Shown one piece after another: positions 48,980 through 57,280 of a stretch of DNA of 64,000 nt; the stretch's first letter is position 1, and every line of letters starts with the position of its first letter. The translations under genes and the position numbers were made by a program. The DNA comes from Quatrionicoccus australiensis. GTDB lineage: Bacteria > Pseudomonadota > Gammaproteobacteria > Burkholderiales > Rhodocyclaceae. The notes under the pieces were generated by a model that saw only the letters and a list, made by a program, of their open reading frames with translations, did no database searches and was not told the DNA's origin. The stretch covers positions 496,001 to 560,000 of the forward strand of contig NZ_JAHBAH010000001.1 of the NCBI RefSeq assembly GCF_020510425.1, written 5' to 3'.

Positions 48980-49012
48980 CGGGGCTGTGTCTTGCACAAA
49001 GATACAGCCCCG
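48980..49012 (+). other. 14-bp intergenic hairpin between the Slam-like gene and its cargo
   Basis: CGGGGCTGT pairs with ACAGCCCCG. The stem extends inward by five more pairs (one G-T) to a 5-nt loop. No T-run follows, so it is not a normal terminator. It may set the ratio of the two genes' mRNAs or protect an RNA end. Confidence 0.6.
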
Positions 49013-49113
49013 ATTCATGGTAGGAACCGCACCATTTTCCACTTGCAATCACCAGACCAGAAGCTAGAGTGAAAGTACGCCAAACTGTTTCAAAATCTCA
49101 CAGGGGCAAGATC

Positions 49114-50403
49114 ATGAAAACTCGTCAAACCATCATAGCGGCAGCCGTTGCTGCGTTGCTCATAAGTAGCACCGCATTTGCCAAGGAACTCCACGAAGAC
49201 AAATGGAACCACGTCAAATCGTACGGAAACGTCCTGCTTACAGACGACTCCGTTGATAACTGGGGACCATGGTCTGACTTTGTTGAACCAGCTGCTGGCG
49301 CCCCCTCTCCGGTGCAAATGCCAGGTAGCGGCGGCTCTGATCCTTACAAAAAAACACCTGACGTATTGACCCAGGGTTGTGCTACCGGAGATTGGTGCGG
49401 CTACGCAATCTTCCGTGACAAGTCGAAAGAAAGCGGCGGTGACTACCCGAGCGTTTATGCCAGCAAAGGAATGAAATCCAAGACGCCGATGAACGCAGGC
49501 CTGTTCTCGTTGTCATTCGTCGCGGATCCAAGCATCACCGCAGGAAGTGGCCAAGGTGAAGGAACCGTGTTCTGGCGCCTGACTTCGCTGGATACACTGG
49601 TCGCACCAAACTTCACTGACTCAGGCACGCCAATTCCAGTTTATTTTGGTGGACGCCGTGATGACGGTTTGCATCATTTCCGTACGGTGGAACCCGAATA
49701 CGAAGCCTTCATGCTTTCCGGCATTACTGACACCTCGTCTGCATCGGGATTTTCTCACAGCAAATTCAGCCAAGAGGCAGAATGGGGACTCGGTGGTCGT
49801 GGCCCGTTTGAAATGGCCATTTCGGCAAGGTATTACGATGCCGATAAAGGCTGGACAAAAAATGACGAAGTTGCCGTCGGCAAGTTCATGCACGAGGTTG
49901 AGACATATACCTCTGGCGAAAAAGTGCGTTACTACGAAGGAGGCAGCTACAGTTCCACCTCCACCAACGGCTACTTCATAGTCGGTATCGCCACACCGCA
50001 ATCCTATCTTGACAGCCAGCGGGCAGGGGATGTCACCGCTGTCTATCGTGGCGGCAGCTTCAATGCTACGCGTCAAGGTTGTGTCGAGATCGAAGTCAAA
50101 TTCCGTCAAGGAACATGGCAAGGCTCTTGGTCGCCAATGGGCAAAGGCACCTTCGGTTTTGATGCCTCTGGCACAATCAGTGGTTCCAAGATCCAATCGG
50201 ATTCCATCACCTCACGTCAAGGGGTAGCAACAGCCAGCAGTTACGTGCAAGGAACATTTTTGGGCCAAACGGCCGGTACGATCGGTGGTGTTTCGAGTGT
50301 AACTCTAACAACTAATAATGACGCACGCAGCCTGATGCCTGCAACGCAAACTGCTCTCTTCCTGGTCAACAAGAGCGTGTCGTATAACAACACGCCGAAA
50401 TAA
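49114..50403 (+). CDS. Secreted protein, probable Slam-dependent cargo with TbpB-like C-terminal barrel
   Basis: This 429-residue exported protein has signal peptide MKTRQTIIAAAVAALLISSTAFA with an Ala-x-Ala cleavage site and no lipobox, so it is a soluble cargo rather than a lipoprotein. The N-terminal two thirds are unfamiliar, with Gly/Ser/Asp-rich loops. The C-terminal ~110 residues (VEIEVKFRQGTWQGS, GTFGFDASGTISGSKIQ, VQGTFLGQTAGTIGGV) resemble the eight-stranded TbpB-type barrel that directs cargo to Slam. I chose ATG 49114, preceded by GGGGCAAG; GTG 49069 would add 15 residues. Base composition is clearly lower in GC than the surrounding core genes (about 47% in 49201-49260). The ligand is unknown. 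Confidence 0.7.
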   Translation: MKTRQTIIAAAVAALLISSTAFAKELHEDKWNHVKSYGNVLLTDDSVDNWGPWSDFVEPAAGAPSPVQMPGSGGSDPYKKTPDVLTQGCATGDWCGYAIFRDKSKESGGDYPSVYASKGMKSKTPMNAGLFSLSFVADPSITAGSGQGEGTVFWRLTSLDTLVAPNFTDSGTPIPVYFGGRRDDGLHHFRTVEPEYEAFMLSGITDTSSASGFSHSKFSQEAEWGLGGRGPFEMAISARYYDADKGWTKNDEVAVGKFMHEVETYTSGEKVRYYEGGSYSSTSTNGYFIVGIATPQSYLDSQRAGDVTAVYRGGSFNATRQGCVEIEVKFRQGTWQGSWSPMGKGTFGFDASGTISGSKIQSDSITSRQGVATASSYVQGTFLGQTAGTIGGVSSVTLTTNNDARSLMPATQTALFLVNKSVSYNNTPK

Positions 50404-50424
50404 TTGATTCCGGAAGCAGTCACA

Positions 50425-50450
50425 AAAAAGGCACCTTTCGGTGCCTTTTT
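50425..50450. terminator. Intrinsic terminator after the cargo gene
   Basis: AAAAAGGCACC pairs with GGTGCCTTTTT across a 4-nt loop and ends in a T-run. It is symmetrical, so it could also serve the leftward beta-oxidation operon that stops at 50492. Confidence 0.92.
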
Positions 50451-50491
50451 CTTTTCCTGATTATGAGGAGTAAGCCTTATATGTCCCCTTC

Positions 50492-52291
50492 TCAGGCTGC
50501 AAAAACCTCCTCACCAGTACCAGCCAGCGCTGCATCACCCGCCTTGACCGTTTCTGCGTAGGAATAAGCCTGCGGCAGCAACTGGTCGGCGTAGAAGCGG
50601 GCGGTGGCGATCTTGGCGCGGTAGAAAGTCTGATCGCCCTCGCCCTTTTCCAGATAGCCGGCCGCGGCCAAGGCGGCCTTGGCCATGAACCAGCCGCCGG
50701 TGACGGTGACGGCCAGGTGCAGGTAGGGCACGGCAGCGGTCAACACGCCGGAGAGGCCGGTTTTGGCGTTGGCGGCCAGCCATTCGGTGGCATCGGTCCA
50801 GGCTTTCAGTGCAACGCCGAGACGCTGGCCGATCGCCTGTAGCTCCGGCTTGCCGGAGGCGCCGAGCGCCTTGACCGTGGCGTGGATTTCACCGAACACG
50901 ACTTTGGCCGTGGCGCCCTGATCACGCATCAGTTTGCGGAACAGCAGGTCGTTGGCCTGGATGCCGGTCGTGCCTTCGTAGATCGTCGTGATGCGCGAAT
51001 CGCGCCAGTGCTGGGCAGCGCCAGTTTCTTCGATGAAGCCCATGCCGCCGTGGATCTGGATGCCGAGCGAGGTGACTTCGATGCCCATTTCGGTACCGCC
51101 GCCCTTGACGATGGGGATCATGAATTCGGCGAGGTAAAGCTGGCGCTTCTTCTCGTCGGCATCGCTCGCGGCATGAGCACGGTCAAGCAGGCCGGAGGTG
51201 TAGTAAGTCATGGCGCGGTTGGCTTCGACGCGGCACTTCATCAGCATCAGCATGCGGCGGATGTCGGGGTGCTTGTCGATGCTGACCAGCGCTTCGCCGG
51301 TCAGCGCATCGCGGCCCTGCTTGCGTTCGCGAGCAAAGGCCAGGGCCTGCTGGTAGGCGCGTTCGCCGAGGGCGATGCCCTGCAGGCCGACGCCGAGGCG
51401 GGCTTCGTTCATCATGATGAACATGTATTCAAGGCCGCGATTGGCTTCGCCAAGCAGGTAGCCGACCGCGCCGCCGTTGTCACCATAGGCCATGACGCAG
51501 GTCGGGCTGGCGTGGATGCCGAGCTTGTGCTCGATCGAGACGCAGTAGGCGTCGTTGCGTGCGCCGAGCGAGCCGTCGGCATTGACCAGGAATTTCGGCA
51601 CCAGGAACATCGAGATGCCCTTCACCCCGGCCGGCGCATCCGGCAGGCGGGCGAGCACGAGATGGACGATGTTGTCCGTCATGTCGTGGTCGCCGTAGGT
51701 GATGAAAATCTTCTGACCGAAGACGCGATAGGTGCCGTCGGCCTGCGGCTCGGCGCGCGAGCGGATCAAGGCCAGGTCGGAGCCGGCCTGCGGCTCGGTC
51801 AGGTTCATCGTACCGGTCCACTCGCCGGTAACCATCTTTTCCAGGTAGATGGCTTTCAGCTCGTCGCTGGCGCAGGTGATCAGCGCCTCGACGGCGCCGG
51901 TGGTCAGCAAGGGGCCAAGCGAGAAGGACAGGTTGGCCGCGCAGACCATTTCCTTGACGGCGATGCCCAGCGTGTCCGGCAGGCCCTGGCCGCCGAAATC
52001 GGCGGGCGAGGAAATGCCGTTCCAGCCGGCATCGCAGAACTGCTTGTAGGCCTCTTTCCAGCCGGTCGGCGTGGTCACGCCGTTCGCGGTCAGCTTGCAG
52101 CCTTCCTTGTCGCCGATGCGGTTGAGCGGCGCCAGGACTTCGCCGGCGAATTTGGCCGCTTCGTCGAGCACGGCATCGGCCAGATCGGGCGTCGCCTCTT
52201 CGTAGCCGGGAATGGCGCTCAACTCCTTGAAGCCGGCCAGTTCGTCCATGACGAAACGCATGTCTTTGACGGGTGCGCGATAGTCACTCAT
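50492..52291 (-). CDS. Acyl-CoA dehydrogenase (long form, with C-terminal domain)
   Basis: This 599-residue flavoenzyme introduces the first double bond in fatty acyl-CoA oxidation. It shows GTMNLTEPQAGSDLALIRSRA, KIFITYGDHDM, GVKGISMFLVPKF, the RxxxGVGLQGIALGERAYQ region and IQIHGGMGFIEETGAAQHWRDSRITTIYEGTTGIQANDLL. The catalytic Glu is in the IYEGTTGIQ block. The extra C-terminal domain is typical of the ~600-residue class found with PHA/aromatic degraders. Its ribosome-binding site is GGAGACA. It is the last gene of the seven-gene operon. Confidence 0.94.
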   Translation of the reverse strand: MSDYRAPVKDMRFVMDELAGFKELSAIPGYEEATPDLADAVLDEAAKFAGEVLAPLNRIGDKEGCKLTANGVTTPTGWKEAYKQFCDAGWNGISSPADFGGQGLPDTLGIAVKEMVCAANLSFSLGPLLTTGAVEALITCASDELKAIYLEKMVTGEWTGTMNLTEPQAGSDLALIRSRAEPQADGTYRVFGQKIFITYGDHDMTDNIVHLVLARLPDAPAGVKGISMFLVPKFLVNADGSLGARNDAYCVSIEHKLGIHASPTCVMAYGDNGGAVGYLLGEANRGLEYMFIMMNEARLGVGLQGIALGERAYQQALAFARERKQGRDALTGEALVSIDKHPDIRRMLMLMKCRVEANRAMTYYTSGLLDRAHAASDADEKKRQLYLAEFMIPIVKGGGTEMGIEVTSLGIQIHGGMGFIEETGAAQHWRDSRITTIYEGTTGIQANDLLFRKLMRDQGATAKVVFGEIHATVKALGASGKPELQAIGQRLGVALKAWTDATEWLAANAKTGLSGVLTAAVPYLHLAVTVTGGWFMAKAALAAAGYLEKGEGDQTFYRAKIATARFYADQLLPQAYSYAETVKAGDAALAGTGEEVFAA

Positions 52292-52313
52292 TTGCTTGTC
52301 TCCTGTTTATTTT

Positions 52314-53261
52314 TCAGAACGGGTTGCTGCACAGTGCCGTCTTGGCACTGCGGTATTCTTCCTGCATGCGGGCCACCAGTTCGGCGGTCGGCAGCACTTC
52401 GGCTATCGTGCCGACGCCCTGCCCGGCGCCCCAGATGTCCTTCCAGGCCTTGGCGCCGGCGGCGGCACCGAAGTTCATTGCCGATTTGTCCTTCTCCGGC
52501 AGATTGGCCGGATCAAGGCCGGAAGCGATGATGCTTTTCGCCAGGTAGTTGCCATGCACGCCGGTGAAGTACGGCGTGTAGACGACGTCCTTGGCAGCGG
52601 AATCGATAATTGCCTGTTTGTAGGCGTCGACCGCATTGGCCTCTTGCGTGGCGATAAAACGCGTGCCGATGTAGGCAAAGTCCGCCCCCATCGCCTGCGC
52701 GGCGAGAACGGCGCTACCGTTGGTGATCGAACCGGACAGCGCGATCGGGCCGTCGTAGAACTTGCGGATTTCGCCGACCAGCGCGAACGGGCTGAGCGTG
52801 CCGGCATGGCCGCCGGCCCCGGCGCAAACCAGGATCAGGCCGTCAACGCCGGCTTCGAGCGCCTTTTCGGCATGGCGGACGCTGATCACGTCGTGGAAAA
52901 CCTTGCCGCCGTAGGCATGCACATGCGGCACGATCTGGGTCGGCGCTGACAGGCTGGTGATGATCAGCGGTACCTCGTGCTTCACGCACAGTGCCATGTC
53001 GTGTTCGAGGCGCTCGTTCGACGGATGGATGATCTGGTTGACCGCGAACGGCGCCGCCTTCGGATCGGCCGCCAGTTCGCTCTTGATGCGCAGCAGCCAG
53101 TCGTCGAGCAGGTCCTTGGGGCGGGCGTTGAGCGCCGGGAAGGAGCCGATCAGGCCGGCCTTGCACTGGGCGATGACGAGGTCCGGGTTGGAGACGATGA
53201 ACATCGGCGCACAGATGACCGGCAGGCTGAGGTTCTTGTTCAGGGAAGCGGGGATGGGCAT
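52314..53261 (-). CDS. Nitronate monooxygenase / 2-nitropropane dioxygenase family enzyme
   Basis: This 315-residue FMN-dependent TIM-barrel protein has PVICAPMFIVSNPDLVIAQCKAGLIGSFPALN, GGKVFHDVISVRHAEKALEAGVDGLILVCAGAGGHAG and ALSGSITNGSAVLAAQAMGADFAYIGTRFIATQEA. The HAG sequence and FMN phosphate loops fit the class I nitronate monooxygenase family. Members in fatty-acid operons may instead act as enoyl reductases of the FabK type. The start is immediately next to the fadD-like stop (0-bp gap). Its role inside a beta-oxidation operon is not known. Confidence 0.88.
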   Translation of the reverse strand: MPIPASLNKNLSLPVICAPMFIVSNPDLVIAQCKAGLIGSFPALNARPKDLLDDWLLRIKSELAADPKAAPFAVNQIIHPSNERLEHDMALCVKHEVPLIITSLSAPTQIVPHVHAYGGKVFHDVISVRHAEKALEAGVDGLILVCAGAGGHAGTLSPFALVGEIRKFYDGPIALSGSITNGSAVLAAQAMGADFAYIGTRFIATQEANAVDAYKQAIIDSAAKDVVYTPYFTGVHGNYLAKSIIASGLDPANLPEKDKSAMNFGAAAGAKAWKDIWGAGQGVGTIAEVLPTAELVARMQEEYRSAKTALCSNPF

Positions 53262-54923
53262 TTATGCTCCTTCTTTAAGCGCGCGACGCAGGATCTTGCC
53301 GACATTGGTACGCGGCAGGTCGTCGCGGAATTCGACGTGTTTCGGCACCTTGTAGCCGGTGAGCTGGCTGCGGCAATGCTCGATCAGCATGCGTTCGTTG
53401 AGCGCCGGGTCCTTGCGCACCACGAAGATTTTCACCGCTTCGCCAGAGTGCTCATCGGGCACGCCGATGGCGGCGACGAACATGACCCCCGGATGCATGG
53501 CGACGGCTTCCTCGACCTCGTTCGGATAGACGTTGAAGCCGGAGACCAGGATCATGTCCTTTTTGCGGTCGACCAGGAAAACGAAGCCTTTTTTGTCCAC
53601 GTAGCCAACATCGCCGGTACGCAGGAAGCGATCCGGGTAGAAGACGAGATCGGTTTCTTCCTGGCGCTGCCAGTAGCCGGCCATCACCTGCGGCCCGCGG
53701 ATGCAGATTTCACCGATCTGGCCCTGCGGCACTTCGGTGCCGTAGTCATCGCGGATCGAGACTTCGGTCGAGGAAATCGGCAGGCCGATCGAGCCGTTGA
53801 ACTCGTGCATGTCGAGCGGATTGATGGTCGCCGCCGGCGAGGTTTCGGTCAGGCCGTAAGCCTGCAGGATGGGCACGCCGGTAACCTTCAGCCAGTGCTC
53901 GGCAACCGCGCCCTGCACCGCCATGCCGCCGCCCAGCGTGACGTTCATGGTCGAAAAATCGAGATCCTTGAAGCCCGGATCGTTGAGCAGCGCGGCAAAC
54001 AAGGTATTGACGCCGGTCACCACGGTCACCGGGTATTTGCCCCACTCCTTGACGAAGCCCGGGATGTCGCGCGGATTGGCGATCAACAGGTTCCTGGCGC
54101 CGATCATCAGGAAAGTCAGGCAATTCGCGGTCAGCGCGAAGATGTGATACAGCGGCAAGGCGGTGATGATGAATTCCTGGCCTTCGTGCACCACCGGCTT
54201 GATCCAGCTGTAGGCCTGCATGACGTTGGAAGCGATGTTGCCGTGCGTCAGCATGGCGCCCTTGGAAATGCCGGTCGTGCCGCCGGTATATTGCAGGAAG
54301 GCGATGTCGTTCTGCGCCAGCGCCACCGGCTTGAAACCGTGCTGCCGCCCGGCGGCGAGCGCGGCGTTGAAGCGGATCGCGTCGGGCAGTTGCCAGGCTG
54401 GCACCATCTTCTTGACGTGGCGCAGCACCAGATTGACCACGGTGCCCTTGAGCGCTCCGAGCATCTCGCCCATCGGCGTGACCACGACATGCTTGATCGC
54501 GGTGCGCGCAACCACCTGCTCCAGCGTGTGCGCAAAATTCTCGACGATGACGATCGCCGTCGCGCCCGAATCCTTCAACTGGTGCTCAAGTTCGCGCGGC
54601 GTGTAGAGCGGATTGCAATTGACCACGACGCAGCCGGCACGCAGCGTGCCGAACAACGCCACCGGGTATTGCAGCATGTTCGGCATCATCAGCGCGACGC
54701 GCTCGCCGGGCTGGATGCCGAGCGACTGCAGCCAGCCCGCGAAGGCCTGCGTGCCCGCGTCGAGCTCGCCGTAGGTCATTTCCTTGCCCATGCTGATATA
54801 GGCGACCTTGTCGGCGAATTTCGTGCAGGCGTTCTCGAACAAGGCAACCAGCGACGGGATGTGCTCGATGTCGATCTCGGCCGGGATGCCCTGCGGATAG
54901 CTTTGTAGCCAGATTTTTTCCAT
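53262..54923 (-). CDS. Long-chain fatty-acid CoA ligase (FadD-like)
   Basis: This 553-residue AMP-forming ligase activates fatty acids. The P-loop-like AMP motif is LQYTGGTTGISKGAMLTHGN. The A5 region is AYGLTETSPAATIN, then YFxRTGDVGYVDKKGFVFLVDRKKDMILVSGFNVYP and the catalytic Lys in LPRTNVGKILRRALKE. The ribosome-binding site is GGAGGAGACA, the exact complement of the 5' end of the small RNA candidate. It sits between the chalcone-isomerase-like and NMO genes and completes the pathway (activation, dehydrogenation, hydration, thiolysis) in one operon. Confidence 0.94.
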   Translation of the reverse strand: MEKIWLQSYPQGIPAEIDIEHIPSLVALFENACTKFADKVAYISMGKEMTYGELDAGTQAFAGWLQSLGIQPGERVALMMPNMLQYPVALFGTLRAGCVVVNCNPLYTPRELEHQLKDSGATAIVIVENFAHTLEQVVARTAIKHVVVTPMGEMLGALKGTVVNLVLRHVKKMVPAWQLPDAIRFNAALAAGRQHGFKPVALAQNDIAFLQYTGGTTGISKGAMLTHGNIASNVMQAYSWIKPVVHEGQEFIITALPLYHIFALTANCLTFLMIGARNLLIANPRDIPGFVKEWGKYPVTVVTGVNTLFAALLNDPGFKDLDFSTMNVTLGGGMAVQGAVAEHWLKVTGVPILQAYGLTETSPAATINPLDMHEFNGSIGLPISSTEVSIRDDYGTEVPQGQIGEICIRGPQVMAGYWQRQEETDLVFYPDRFLRTGDVGYVDKKGFVFLVDRKKDMILVSGFNVYPNEVEEAVAMHPGVMFVAAIGVPDEHSGEAVKIFVVRKDPALNERMLIEHCRSQLTGYKVPKHVEFRDDLPRTNVGKILRRALKEGA

Positions 54924-54944
54924 TTTTGTCTCCTCCTGAGCGCC

Positions 54945-55523
54945 CTAGTTGCCGAGCATGGCTTTCTTCAATGCCGCATCGGCCGGCTTGTCGCCGAGCC
55001 AGACCTTGAGCAGGGCGCGGGCAAAGGCCGCACCCGCCACCTTGCCGCGCGCCTCGCCGTTCTGGCTGACGCTGACGCCGGCCTCGGAAAAGTCGATCGC
55101 CACCGTATCGCCTTCCTTGACCTTGCCGATGCCCTTCATGATGCCGGCCAGTTGCTCGGCCGGCCCTTTCAGGTCGGACAATTCGGCGGCGGAAAGGTTG
55201 TTGCGCAAGCCTTCGTCGAGTGCCGAATGCAGCGACTCGGCCTCAAGGTCGCGCAGCAGGCGCAGGCTGACCCGGCGCGGCGCGTTGCTGTCGATGATGG
55301 CGGCCGGCGAAGAGGCCTTCTCACCAACATAAAGCGCCCCGACATAGACCTTGATGAAAAAGCGGGTACGCAGCCCGGCGCCGTTGAGCACCAGTTCGTT
55401 ACTGCCGACGCGCAGTTTTTCCTCAACCCGGACCCCGGCGACTTCCGCCGCCTGCAGACCGGGCACGGCGAGCAGCGCAGCAACCAGGGCGGCGCGGCGA
55501 ACGCATTGCGATGTAACCATCAT
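54945..55523 (-). CDS. Chalcone-isomerase-like periplasmic protein
   Basis: This 192-residue exported protein has a signal peptide (RRAALVAALLAVPGLQAAE) and a chalcone isomerase-like domain: VGSNELVLNGAGLRTRFFIKVYVGALYVGEKASS, LRLLRDLEAESL, GDTVAIDFSEAG and a C-terminal FARALLKVWLGDKPADAALKKAMLGN. In bacteria this family lacks the flavonoid substrate and may bind fatty acids, as do plant FAP proteins. That would fit the operon but is an inference. It overlaps the thioesterase-like gene by 4 bp. The ribosome-binding site is GGAGGAGACA. Confidence 0.88.
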   Translation of the reverse strand: MMVTSQCVRRAALVAALLAVPGLQAAEVAGVRVEEKLRVGSNELVLNGAGLRTRFFIKVYVGALYVGEKASSPAAIIDSNAPRRVSLRLLRDLEAESLHSALDEGLRNNLSAAELSDLKGPAEQLAGIMKGIGKVKEGDTVAIDFSEAGVSVSQNGEARGKVAGAAFARALLKVWLGDKPADAALKKAMLGN

Positions 55524-56029
55524 TTGTCTCCTCCGGCTTTTTGCCGGTAGTAGTTTTTTTCGGCGATATAGACCGTTCTTTCAACGATCGTGTGTACCGT
55601 ACCCTGCTCGTCCTTGAGTTCGACCAGGAAGGTTCTTTCCAGCTCAGGCACGTCCAGCAATGCAGCACGAATCTCGGCAATTTCCTCCTTACGCAGCACG
55701 AAATCGCCGTACAGCGTCGTGTAACCGGGCTTGCGATAGCGGATGCTGGCCGCCTTGTCCCAGACGATGTAATTGTCGCCGAGCGCCGCCATCAGCATCA
55801 TCGGATGCGCCCCGTCGGTGATTGCAAACAGCGAGCCGCCGTACAGCGAGCCGACAATGTTGCGCGTCTTCCAGCTGAGCGCCAGGCGGATGCGAATGTG
55901 GCGCAAGTCCTTCGCCACATGCACGACCCGCCCGCCGGTACCGCGAAAGGCCGGATGAAAATTGAAGCCAAGACGCACCATGCGCGCCCGCCAGCTGGGA
56001 GAAAGCCGGGCCAGCCAGGCGGGTTTCAT
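55520..56029 (-). CDS. DUF4442 hotdog-fold thioesterase-like protein
   Basis: This 169-residue cytoplasmic protein has a hotdog fold: FNFHPAFRGTGGRVVHVAKDLRHIRIRLALSWKTRN, then GSLYGGSLFAITDGAHPMML and KAASIRYRKPGYTTLYGDFVL. It fits DUF4442/YiiD-type acyl-CoA thioesterases. No catalytic Asp/Glu can be fixed with certainty. ATG 56029 (MKPAWLARLSPSW) is the sensible start; longer starts run into the thiolase gene. It lies between the thiolase and the chalcone-isomerase-like gene, possibly releasing acyl groups to regulate CoA pools. Confidence 0.83.
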   Translation of the reverse strand: MKPAWLARLSPSWRARMVRLGFNFHPAFRGTGGRVVHVAKDLRHIRIRLALSWKTRNIVGSLYGGSLFAITDGAHPMMLMAALGDNYIVWDKAASIRYRKPGYTTLYGDFVLRKEEIAEIRAALLDVPELERTFLVELKDEQGTVHTIVERTVYIAEKNYYRQKAGGDK

Positions 56030-56058
56030 GGTTTTTGCCTTTTTTGCACGGTCGACCG

Positions 56059-57258
56059 TCAGAGACGTTCGATAATGCCGGCTGCACCCATACCGGTGCC
56101 GATACACATGGAGACCATGCCGTAACGTCCGCCGGTGCGCTGCAAACCGTGCGTCAGCGTCGCGATGCGGATCGCACCGGTGGCGCCGAGCGGGTGGCCG
56201 AGCGCAATGGCGCCGCCGAGCGGATTGACCTTCGCCGGGTTCAGGCCCAGTTCCTGGGTCACGGCCAGCGCCTGCGCCGCGAAGGCTTCGTTGAGTTCGA
56301 TCCAGTCGAGGTCGTCCTGATGGATGCCGACTTGCGCCAGCACCTTCGGGATGGCCGCAATCGGGCCGATGCCCATGATCTCGGGTGCGACGCCGCCGAC
56401 GGCATAGCCGGCAAAGCGGGCGAGCGGCGTCAGGTTGTGTTCCCTGAGCACCTTTTCCGATACCAGCATGACCGCAGCGGCACCGTCCGACATCTGCGAG
56501 GAATTGCCGGCGGTGACCGAACCGCGCGCATGGAACACCGGCTTCAGCTTGCCGAGACGTTCCAGCGAGGCATCGGCACGCGGGCCTTCGTCGGTGTCGG
56601 CAAGGCGCTGGCGGATGCGAATCTCGCCGGACGCCAGGTCAGGCAGGCTTTCGCTGATCGCGTAAGGCGTCGTCTCGGCCTTGAAGTGACCCGCGGCAAT
56701 TGCCGCACAGGCCTTCTGGTTGGAGGCGAGCGCGAAGGCGTCCTGCGCATCGCGGGAAATTTTCCACTGGTTCGCCACCTTCTCGGCGGTCAAACCCATG
56801 CCGAAGGCGATGCCCAGGTTTTCTTCCTTGGCAAAGATGGCCGGGTTCATCGACATCTTGTTGCCCATGATCTGCGGCATCACCGACATCGACTCGGTAC
56901 CGGCGGCGATCATTACGTCGGCCAGGCCGAGGCGGATCTGGTTGGCGGCATCAGCCACCGCCTGCACCCCGGAGGAGCAGAAGCGGTTGATCGTGATGCC
57001 GGGCACGGTGATCGGCAGGCCGGCGAGCAGCGCGCCGATGCGGGCGACGTTCATGCCCTGCTCGGCTTCCGGCATCGCACAACCGACGATGACGTCACCG
57101 ATGCGCGCCGGGTCGATGCCAGGCACCTGCGCGACCACCGCCTTGATGACCGCGGCCAGCATGTCGTCCGGCCGCACGTTTTTGAACATGCCGTTACGCT
57201 TGGCAACCGGCAGGCGGGTCGCGGCGACGATGTAGGCGTCTTGAATCTGTTTGCTCAT
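56059..57258 (-). CDS. fadA: 3-ketoacyl-CoA thiolase / acetyl-CoA acetyltransferase
   Basis: This 399-residue thiolase cleaves 3-ketoacyl-CoA with CoA. The nucleophilic Cys is in ITINRFCSSGVQAVADAA. The second site has HxGxxAIGHPLGATGAIR (GGAIALGHPLGATGAIRI), and the general-base Cys is in MVSMCIGTGMGAAGII. It starts 22 bp after the fadB-like stop. In this operon it supplies the last beta-oxidation step; it might also work in reverse for PHA precursors, but that is not testable here. Confidence 0.95.
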   Translation of the reverse strand: MSKQIQDAYIVAATRLPVAKRNGMFKNVRPDDMLAAVIKAVVAQVPGIDPARIGDVIVGCAMPEAEQGMNVARIGALLAGLPITVPGITINRFCSSGVQAVADAANQIRLGLADVMIAAGTESMSVMPQIMGNKMSMNPAIFAKEENLGIAFGMGLTAEKVANQWKISRDAQDAFALASNQKACAAIAAGHFKAETTPYAISESLPDLASGEIRIRQRLADTDEGPRADASLERLGKLKPVFHARGSVTAGNSSQMSDGAAAVMLVSEKVLREHNLTPLARFAGYAVGGVAPEIMGIGPIAAIPKVLAQVGIHQDDLDWIELNEAFAAQALAVTQELGLNPAKVNPLGGAIALGHPLGATGAIRIATLTHGLQRTGGRYGMVSMCIGTGMGAAGIIERL

Positions 57259-57280
57259 TTTTATCTGTCTCCTGACCCGA

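Noticed and set aside
49043..49070. A separate promoter for the Slam cargo (TTGCAA and TAGAGT, 16 bp apart)
   Set aside because: The match is weak. It is possible but not strong enough to list as a feature.
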